A stretch of DNA of 20,223 bases from an uncultured Gammaproteobacteria bacterium (lineage in GTDB: Bacteria > Pseudomonadota > Gammaproteobacteria > Xanthomonadales > Xanthomonadaceae). How positions within the stretch are numbered: position 1 is the first letter of the stretch; every line of letters starts with the position of its first letter. The DNA lies in contig CAMPGW010000051.1 of NCBI GenBank assembly GCA_946885735.1, forward strand, positions 1 through 20,223, read 5' to 3'. The notes under the pieces are model-generated. The model was not told the origin of the DNA. It searched no databases and worked only from the letters and a program-made list of their open reading frames with translations. Of the stretch, positions 14,981 through 20,223 are shown in pieces. The translations under genes and the position numbers were made by a program.

Positions 14981-16135
14981 TCAGCGTCCGGCCAGCGCGT
15001 CGACGATGCGCAGGCGCATCGCGTGCAGCGCCGGCGGCAGGCCGACGGCCAGGGCGAGCACCAGCACGGCCACGCCGGCGAACAGCCAGACCCGCAGGTC
15101 GGCGCTGACCGGGAACTCCGGCGGCAGGTTCTGCAACACCAGCGTCGCGCCGGCCATGCCCGCCAGCGCACCGATCAGGCACAGCGCCAGCGATTCGGCC
15201 AGCACCAGGCCCAGCACGCTGCGGTCGGTGAAGCCCAGGCACTTGAGCACGGCCAGTTCCGGGATGCGCTCGCGCACCGCCTGGCTCATCGTGTAGCCGG
15301 TCAGGATCAGGATGGTGAAGAACACCGCGCCGGAGATCGCGTTGACGATGAAGCCGATGTCGCCGAGCTGCTTGAGGAAGCCAAGCTGGAAGGCCTGCTC
15401 GTTCTGGGTCTTGGTCTCGTCGCGGGAGTTCTCGAACTTGCGGTCGATGGCCGCGGCGATGCGTTCGGACTGCTGCGGGTCGCGCACCCGCACCACGAAC
15501 ACCCCCGCCAGCCCGCGCGCGCCGCGCATCACCGCCTGGTCGAACTGCCCGTAGTTGAGGTACATCAGCCCGGCGCGCTCGTTCCACTCCTCGTCGCGGC
15601 CGCCGAAGATGCCGACCACCCGCCACTCCCACACGCGCGAGCCGTCCTCCTTCACCCAGATCATCGAGTTCAGCGGCACGATGTCGCCGACCTTCCAGCC
15701 GAACTTCTCCGCCAGCACGCGGCCGACGATCGCGCCGTCCTGGGTGGACACGAAGGCCCGCCACTGGTCCTCGGGCATCGTCCACTCGGGATAGGTGTCG
15801 CGCAGGCGCTGCGGGTTGACGACGAACTGGGCGAAGAAGTTCTTCGGGTCCTGGTACTGGCCGCCGAAGAACTGCGAGTGCGAGACCCGCTCCACGCCCG
15901 GCACCGCCTCGATCTGCGGCAGCAGGCGCATCGGCAGCGGCTGGGTGAAGCTGGTCTTGGCCTGGGTGATGAGGCGGTTGGCGCCGAGGAAATCGGCGCC
16001 GCCGGCCAGCACCGAGTTCACCGCCTGCAACAGGCCGATCAGCAGGAAGGCGGCGAAGAGCGCCAGCAGCGTGAACACCGTGCGCGTCTTGCGCCGCAAC
16101 AGCGCGGTGAGCACCAGCGGCGCGTACTTGAACAT
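14981..16135 (-). CDS. ABC transporter permease, FtsX/MacB-like (first permease)
   Basis: This 384-residue inner-membrane permease starts at an ATG one base after the ATPase stop. The N-terminal helix is at about 18-42 (VFTLLALFAAFLLIGLLQAV), a periplasmic domain at about 43-258, and further helices at about 259-286, 306-335 and 347-370. The motif RERIPELAVLKCLGFTDRSV between the second and third helices is the conserved coupling region of FtsX-type permeases. Relatives such as MacB, LolC/E and DevC use mechanotransmission: ATP-driven changes in the periplasmic domain push substrates or activate partners without classical membrane translocation. The presence of a second, different permease immediately downstream implies a heterodimeric complex with the single ATPase. 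Confidence 0.93.
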   Translation of the reverse strand: MFKYAPLVLTALLRRKTRTVFTLLALFAAFLLIGLLQAVNSVLAGGADFLGANRLITQAKTSFTQPLPMRLLPQIEAVPGVERVSHSQFFGGQYQDPKNFFAQFVVNPQRLRDTYPEWTMPEDQWRAFVSTQDGAIVGRVLAEKFGWKVGDIVPLNSMIWVKEDGSRVWEWRVVGIFGGRDEEWNERAGLMYLNYGQFDQAVMRGARGLAGVFVVRVRDPQQSERIAAAIDRKFENSRDETKTQNEQAFQLGFLKQLGDIGFIVNAISGAVFFTILILTGYTMSQAVRERIPELAVLKCLGFTDRSVLGLVLAESLALCLIGALAGMAGATLVLQNLPPEFPVSADLRVWLFAGVAVLVLALAVGLPPALHAMRLRIVDALAGR

Positions 16136-16136
16136 C

Positions 16137-16838
16137 TCAGTGCGCGGCCTCTGCCACCAGCGAGCCCTTGTCCAGGTGCACGATGCGCCGCGCGTACTTG
16201 GCCGCGGCCGGATCGTGGGTGACCATCACCAGGGTCTTGCCGAAGTCGCGGTTCAGGCGCTGCAACAGGTCGAGGATCTCGTCGGCGGTCTTGCGGTCGA
16301 GATCGCCCGTGGGTTCGTCGCAGATCAGGATGCGCGGGTCCGACACCAGCGCGCGGGCGATCGCCACGCGCTGCTGCTGGCCGCCGGACAGTTCGTTGGG
16401 CTTGTGGCTGGCGCGATCGGTCAGTCCCACCAGCTCGAGCGCGACGGCGGCACGCTGGCTGCGCTCGCGCGCGCTCATGTCCGTCAGCAACAGCGGCAGC
16501 TCGACGTTCTTCTGCGCGCTCAGCACCGGCATCAGGTTGTAGCTCTGGAAGATGAAGCCGACCGTGGCCGCGCGCCAGGCCGCGAGCTCGTCGCTGGAGT
16601 GCTCCTCGATGCGGTCACCGTCGATCATCAGCACGCCATCGGAGGGCGAGTCGAGGCCGCCGATGAGATTGAGCAGGGTGGTCTTGCCCGAACCCGACGG
16701 ACCCATCAAGGCCACGAAGTCGCCTTCCGGAATGTCCAGGTCGATGCCGTGCAGCACTTCGACGGTCTGCTTGCCGCGGGTGTAGGCCTTGGTCAGCCCG
16801 CGGATCTCCACCAGCGGCCGCGATGTCGTCGCGGACAT
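16137..16838 (-). CDS. ABC transporter ATP-binding protein (MacB/LolD class)
   Basis: This 233-residue cytoplasmic ATPase powers the adjacent permeases. All motifs are intact: Walker A GPSGSGKTT (46-54), Q-loop Q98, signature LSGGQ (150-154), Walker B ILICDE (170-175, with catalytic E175) and switch H208 in VTHD. The FIFQSYNLMPVLSAQKNVELPL stretch is typical of the LolD/MacB/FtsE class of small stand-alone ATPases. The start at 16838 lies three bases after the adaptor stop, with AAGAAGGG inside the end of that gene as a likely ribosome site. It sits in the middle of a tightly packed operon. Confidence 0.96.
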   Translation of the reverse strand: MSATTSRPLVEIRGLTKAYTRGKQTVEVLHGIDLDIPEGDFVALMGPSGSGKTTLLNLIGGLDSPSDGVLMIDGDRIEEHSSDELAAWRAATVGFIFQSYNLMPVLSAQKNVELPLLLTDMSARERSQRAAVALELVGLTDRASHKPNELSGGQQQRVAIARALVSDPRILICDEPTGDLDRKTADEILDLLQRLNRDFGKTLVMVTHDPAAAKYARRIVHLDKGSLVAEAAH

Positions 16839-16841
16839 CGC

Positions 16842-18056
16842 TCAGCCCTTCTTGATCGTGACGCGGCTGCCGTCGCGCAGGCCCTTGGGCGGCGACAGCA
16901 CCACCGTGTCGCCTTCCGCCAGGCCGCGCAGGACCTGCTGGTCGGCGTCGCGCACCTCGCCCACGGCGACTTCCACGCGTTCGACCTCGTCGTCGCGCAG
17001 CACGAACACGACGTGCTTGCCCTCGCTGGCCTGCACCGCGCGGGTCGGCACCCAGACGCCGCTGGGCTTGGGCGCGCCGGGCTTGGCCGCTTCCAGGAAG
17101 CTCACCCGCACCCCCATGTCCGGCACGATCCGCGGGTCCTTCTCACGCAGCGCGATGCGCACCTTCACCGTCGCCTTGCTGCGGTCGGCGGTCGGCACGA
17201 TGGCGATCACCGCGCCGGGGATCTTCCACTCCGGGTAGGCGTTGAGCACCGCTTCCACCGGCATGCGCGGTTGCACGCGGCCGATGTAGGCCTCGTTGAC
17301 GTCCACCTGCACCTCCAGCGAATCCATGTCCACCAGGGTGCCGATGCCGGTGCGGATGCTGCCGCCGCCGCCGGAAATGGGCGAGATCATTTCACCCGGC
17401 TGCGCCGCCTTGGTGACGATGACGCCGGCGAAGGGCGCGCGGATCACCGTGTTGTCCACGCCGATGGCGGCGATGGCGAGCTGGTCCTGCGAGACCTTCA
17501 CCGCGCGCTGCAGGCTGGCCAGGCGGGCGGCGCGCGAGTCGCGCTCGGCGACGGCGGCATCGAGCGCGGAGGCGGCGATGAGTTGCTGCGCGGCCAGCTC
17601 GCGCTGGCGCTTCAAGGTGCGCTCTGCCAGCGTGAGCTGCGCCCGCGCCTCCGCCAGTTGCGATTGCGCCGCCGCCAGCTGCGCCTGCGCCAGCTCGCGC
17701 TGGGCGTCGGCGTCCACCGCGTCGAGCGTGGCCAGCACTTCGCCCGCGGCCACGCGCTGGCCTTCCTCGATCATCACCTCGCGCACCTTGCCGGTGATCT
17801 TGGAGGAGACCGTGGCGATGCGCCGTGCGGTGACGTAGCCGGAGGCGTCGAGCACCGAGGCCACGCCGGCCTCCGCCGCCGAACGCGCCTTCGCCGTCTC
17901 CACCTCGACCGGGCGATTGCCCAGCACCAGCACGAGCGCGACCACCAGCGCGAGGCCGGCACCGACCCAGATCGGCCAGCGCCGACGCTTGCGCGCGCCG
18001 GCGGCGCCGCGGTCGATGCGCAGTTGCTTGAGCAGGTCGTCGGGCGAAGCGGTCAT
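16842..18056 (-). CDS. HlyD/MacA-family periplasmic adaptor (membrane fusion protein)
   Basis: This 404-residue adaptor is anchored by one N-terminal membrane helix (about 28-46, WPIWVGAGLALVVALVLVLG) after a short basic cytoplasmic tail. Split lipoyl/biotinyl-like halves lie at about 80-110 (GKVREVMIEEGQRVAAGEVLA) and 205-222 (IRAPFAGVIVTKAAQPGE). Between them is an Ala/Gln/Arg-rich coiled-coil hairpin (about 117-195). A beta-barrel and membrane-proximal domain follow. This is the standard order of HlyD/MacA proteins, which connect an inner-membrane transporter to an outer-membrane channel. No TolC-like gene is in this window, so a channel would come from elsewhere in the genome. It is the first gene of the exporter operon. 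A TTGACG (minus strand, 18114-18109) upstream lacks a well-spaced -10. Confidence 0.94.
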   Translation of the reverse strand: MTASPDDLLKQLRIDRGAAGARKRRRWPIWVGAGLALVVALVLVLGNRPVEVETAKARSAAEAGVASVLDASGYVTARRIATVSSKITGKVREVMIEEGQRVAAGEVLATLDAVDADAQRELAQAQLAAAQSQLAEARAQLTLAERTLKRQRELAAQQLIAASALDAAVAERDSRAARLASLQRAVKVSQDQLAIAAIGVDNTVIRAPFAGVIVTKAAQPGEMISPISGGGGSIRTGIGTLVDMDSLEVQVDVNEAYIGRVQPRMPVEAVLNAYPEWKIPGAVIAIVPTADRSKATVKVRIALREKDPRIVPDMGVRVSFLEAAKPGAPKPSGVWVPTRAVQASEGKHVVFVLRDDEVERVEVAVGEVRDADQQVLRGLAEGDTVVLSPPKGLRDGSRVTIKKG

Positions 18057-18137
18057 GGCAGGTCCGGGTCGAGGGGCCGCTAGCGTGGGCCGGCGCCAGT
18101 GTGGGTGGCGTCAACCCGCCTGCCTAGCTGCCGGAAG

Positions 18138-19532
18138 TCAGTTTTTCACGGGGTAGCGTTGCTGCAGCAGGGCCAGCGCCGCCCTCAGGCCCTGCGCTTC
18201 ACCCCCGGCCGGACGGCCGGGACGATCATTGTCGTTCCACGCATACACATCAATGTGCGCCCACGGCAGGCCATCGGGCACGAAGCGCTGCAGGTAGAGC
18301 GCGGCGGTCACCGCACCCGCCATGCGCGAGGGCCCCGAGTTGGCGAGGTCGGCGACATTGCTCTTGAGGTAGCTCAGGTACGGACGCCACAGCGGCATGC
18401 GCCACAGCGGATCACGCGCGCGCTGCGCGGCGGCCAGATAGTCGTTCGCCAGGGCTTCGTCGTTGCAGAACAGCGCCGGCAGGTCCGGCCCCAGGCCGAT
18501 GCGCGCCGCGCCGGTGAGCGTGGCGAAATCCAGCACGAGCCGGGGCTTGGATTCCACCGCGTAGGCGAGCGCATCGCACAGCACCAGCCGGCCTTCGGCA
18601 TCGGTATTGTCCACTTCCACGGTCAGGCCCTGGCGCGTGCGGATCACCTCGCCGGGGCGGAAGGCGTTGCCGGCGATCGCGTTCTCCACCGCCGGCACCA
18701 GCAGCGTCATGCGCACCGGCAAACCCAGCTCCATCACCAGCTGCGCCAGGCCGATGGCGTGCGCGGCGCCGCCCATGTCCTTCTTCATGTTGCGCATGCC
18801 GTCGGCGGCCTTGATGTCCAGGCCGCCGGTATCGAAGCACACGCCCTTGCCGACGATCGCCACCGGCGGATCGCTGTCCTTACCCCAGCGCAGTTCGATC
18901 AGGCGCGGTTCGCGGTGGCTGGCGCGGCCGACCGCATGGATGGTCGGGAAGTTCTGCGCGAGCAGCGCGTCGCCGGCGATCACCGTCAGCTCGCCGCCGT
19001 GCGCCTGCGCGAGCTGCCGCGCCGCGGCCTCGAGCTCGGCCGGGCCCATGTGCTCGGTCGGCGTGTTGACCAGGTCGCGCACCCGCAGCGACGCACGCAG
19101 CACCGCCAGCGCTTCGGAATCCGCGCCGGCCTCGAGCACCAGCCTTGCGGACGTCCGCGTCGGCGTGACGTAGCGGTCGAAGCGATACGCGCCAAGCCCC
19201 CAGCCCAGCAACATCGCCGCGCCGTCGGGACGCAGCGGCGAGGTTTCCGCCAGCCGGTAATCGCCGGAGGGCAGCAGCGCCGGCAAGTGCGCCAGGGCGT
19301 ACGGGTCGCCGCCGTCGGCGATCACCGCCAGCACGGCGCGCACGCCGCCGTCGCGGGCGGGAATCGCGATCCAGGCGCCGGCGTTGGACGCGAAGGCATT
19401 GCCCTTCAGCCAGGCCTGCAGCGACGCGTCCTGCGTTGCCAGCCAGTCGCCGAAGCCCTCGCGCGCCACCACCCACAGCGGCACCGCGGCGCCGGCGTCG
19501 GCGGCGCGGATGAAACAGGCGGGAAGGGTCAT
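18138..19532 (-). CDS. M17 leucyl aminopeptidase family protein
   Basis: This 464-residue cytosolic dinuclear-metal aminopeptidase removes N-terminal residues from peptides. The metal and catalytic residues match the family spacing exactly: K229, D234, K241 (VGKGVCFDTGGLDIK), D252 (MKKDMGGA), and D311, E313, R315 in the NTDAEGRL signature. Each lies 41 positions before the E. coli PepA equivalent. K241 and R315 correspond to the catalytic Lys and the bicarbonate-binding Arg. The N-terminal domain is shorter than in PepA, and DNA-binding roles known for PepA should not be assumed. The start ATG overlaps the stop of the upstream HAD gene (ATGA at 19532-19529), so the two are co-translated. The exporter operon starts 81 bases downstream on the same strand, with no obvious terminator between. 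Confidence 0.95.
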   Translation of the reverse strand: MTLPACFIRAADAGAAVPLWVVAREGFGDWLATQDASLQAWLKGNAFASNAGAWIAIPARDGGVRAVLAVIADGGDPYALAHLPALLPSGDYRLAETSPLRPDGAAMLLGWGLGAYRFDRYVTPTRTSARLVLEAGADSEALAVLRASLRVRDLVNTPTEHMGPAELEAAARQLAQAHGGELTVIAGDALLAQNFPTIHAVGRASHREPRLIELRWGKDSDPPVAIVGKGVCFDTGGLDIKAADGMRNMKKDMGGAAHAIGLAQLVMELGLPVRMTLLVPAVENAIAGNAFRPGEVIRTRQGLTVEVDNTDAEGRLVLCDALAYAVESKPRLVLDFATLTGAARIGLGPDLPALFCNDEALANDYLAAAQRARDPLWRMPLWRPYLSYLKSNVADLANSGPSRMAGAVTAALYLQRFVPDGLPWAHIDVYAWNDNDRPGRPAGGEAQGLRAALALLQQRYPVKN

Positions 19533-20223
19533 GCGGCCTCCGGGTGCGGGTGGCGCGCGTCCAGCCAGTCGGCCAGCGCGGCAAGGGTGTCGAAGCTCAG
19601 GTCCGGCGGCGCATAGCGTTCTGGCCAGGCCTCGTTGCGGCGGTTGATCCAGCAGGTGCGCATGCCGGCCTCGCGCGCGCCGTGCACGTCCAGCAGCGGA
19701 TCGTCGCCGACGTGCAGCACCTCGTGCGCGGACACGCCCAGGCGCTCGCAGGCGGCGTGGAAGATCGGCGCATCGGGCTTGGCGTGGCCGGCTTCGCGCG
19801 CCGTCACGCAGGCGCGGAAGTGGTGGGCAATGCCGATGCTGGCCAGGTCGGCGTTGCCGTTGGTCAGCGCAACCACCGGCCAGCGCGCCGTCAGCCGCTC
19901 CAGCGCGTGCACTGCGTCGGGATAGAACTCGATGCGGTTGCGCGCCGCGTAGAAGGCGGTGAAGGCGTCCTCGAGGTGCACCTCGTCGTCGCCGGCCGTG
20001 CGCAGCGCGTGCGCGAGCGAGAGCTTGCGCTGGCGGGTGAAGTCATGCGCGTACTGCGGGTGATCCAGGGCGATGCGCTCGCGCAGCTCGCGCATGCGCA
20101 CGATCGGGAAGGCCGCGGCGGTCTTCGGACAGCGCTCGCAGAGGAAATCGTGCAGCGCCGCCTCGGCCTTCTCGATCACCGGCCAGATCGGCCACAGGGT
20201 GTCGTCCAGGTCCAGGGTGATGG
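19529..20223 (-). CDS. HAD-superfamily hydrolase, N-terminus outside window
   Basis: This haloacid-dehalogenase-type hydrolase is cut at its 5' end by the window edge. The frame stays open to the last base, and the residues upstream of the GTG at 20179 read ITLDLDDTLWPIWPV. That supplies motif I (DLDDT), with nucleophile Asp at 20212-20210 and acid/base Asp at 20206-20204, so the true start lies outside. Motif II is VVALTNGNADL, motif III the lysine in AGHAKPDAPIF, and motif IV VGDDPLLDVHGAREAG. A helical cap between motifs I and II points to subfamily I. By family knowledge it is a phosphatase or dehalogenase acting through a phospho- or alkyl-aspartate; phosphatase is more likely. The substrate is unknown. 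It overlaps the aminopeptidase gene by four bases. Confidence 0.94.
   Translation of the reverse strand, partial: ITLDLDDTLWPIWPVIEKAEAALHDFLCERCPKTAAAFPIVRMRELRERIALDHPQYAHDFTRQRKLSLAHALRTAGDDEVHLEDAFTAFYAARNRIEFYPDAVHALERLTARWPVVALTNGNADLASIGIAHHFRACVTAREAGHAKPDAPIFHAACERLGVSAHEVLHVGDDPLLDVHGAREAGMRTCWINRRNEAWPERYAPPDLSFDTLAALADWLDARHPHPEAA

Noticed and set aside
13777..18083. Several long plus-strand frames opposite the exporter operon
   Set aside because: All are mirror frames of the adaptor, ATPase and permease genes, with biased Arg/His/Ala composition and no ribosome sites.
18078..18114. Promoter for the exporter operon from TTGACG and CGCTAGCG
   Set aside because: The spacing between the -35-like hexamer and the TAG-containing palindrome is about 24 bases, too long for a sigma70 promoter, and no better -10 is visible.

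Overview
The window is very G+C-rich, densely packed bacterial DNA. Every gene has third-position G/C bias. The gene set (ybeD-lipB-lipA, periplasmic Prc, an M3 peptidase with a signal peptide, a MacB/FtsX-type exporter) fits a gammaproteobacterium, most likely Xanthomonadaceae (Lysobacter/Luteimonas/Xanthomonas relatives). That placement is inference from gene content and composition, not from a marker gene.

Layout. 1-1698 (+): the C-terminal part of a PAS-containing sensor histidine kinase, translationally coupled by ATGA to an OmpR-type response regulator. A UUCG-loop terminator separates these from a convergent M3 metallopeptidase (1754-3931, -). 4079-6079 (+): a lipoate cassette of a YbeD/DUF493 protein, LipB octanoyltransferase and LipA lipoyl synthase. 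6291-8465 (+): the tail-specific protease Prc. 8466-8921: a 456-base gap with two large multi-branched palindromic elements in inverted orientation. 8922-9740 (+): an Ada-like protein with an AraC-type DNA-binding part and an alkylguanine-DNA methyltransferase part but no N-terminal phosphotriester domain. 9754-10143 (-): a small cupin. 10398-13062 (+): two tandem paralogous secreted proteins of unknown function, followed by a strong terminator. 13131-18056 (-): an operon of membrane-fusion protein, ABC ATPase and two FtsX-like permeases, with a glutathione S-transferase-like gene at its end. 18138-20223 (-): a HAD hydrolase (cut by the window edge) overlapping an M17 leucyl aminopeptidase.

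How the genes work together. LipB moves octanoyl from acyl carrier protein to lipoyl domains and LipA inserts the sulphurs, so these two neighbours form the endogenous lipoylation pathway. The exporter genes have 1-10 base gaps and should form one inner-membrane complex with a periplasmic adaptor; no outer-membrane channel is present.

Most unusual features. (1) The two palindromic elements at 8480-8616 and 8719-8857 share one fold: outer helix, 7x7 internal loop, GGGGGG:CCCCCC-based helix, and two hairpins at a junction. Most helix sequences differ between the copies but keep base pairing, while the internal-loop bases are identical. I do not recognise this element. (2) The duplicated secreted family has six conserved cysteines and an identical 20-base translation-initiation region. 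(3) Several genes have a -10-like hexamer 6-7 bases before the ATG and no Shine-Dalgarno sequence, suggesting leaderless mRNAs.
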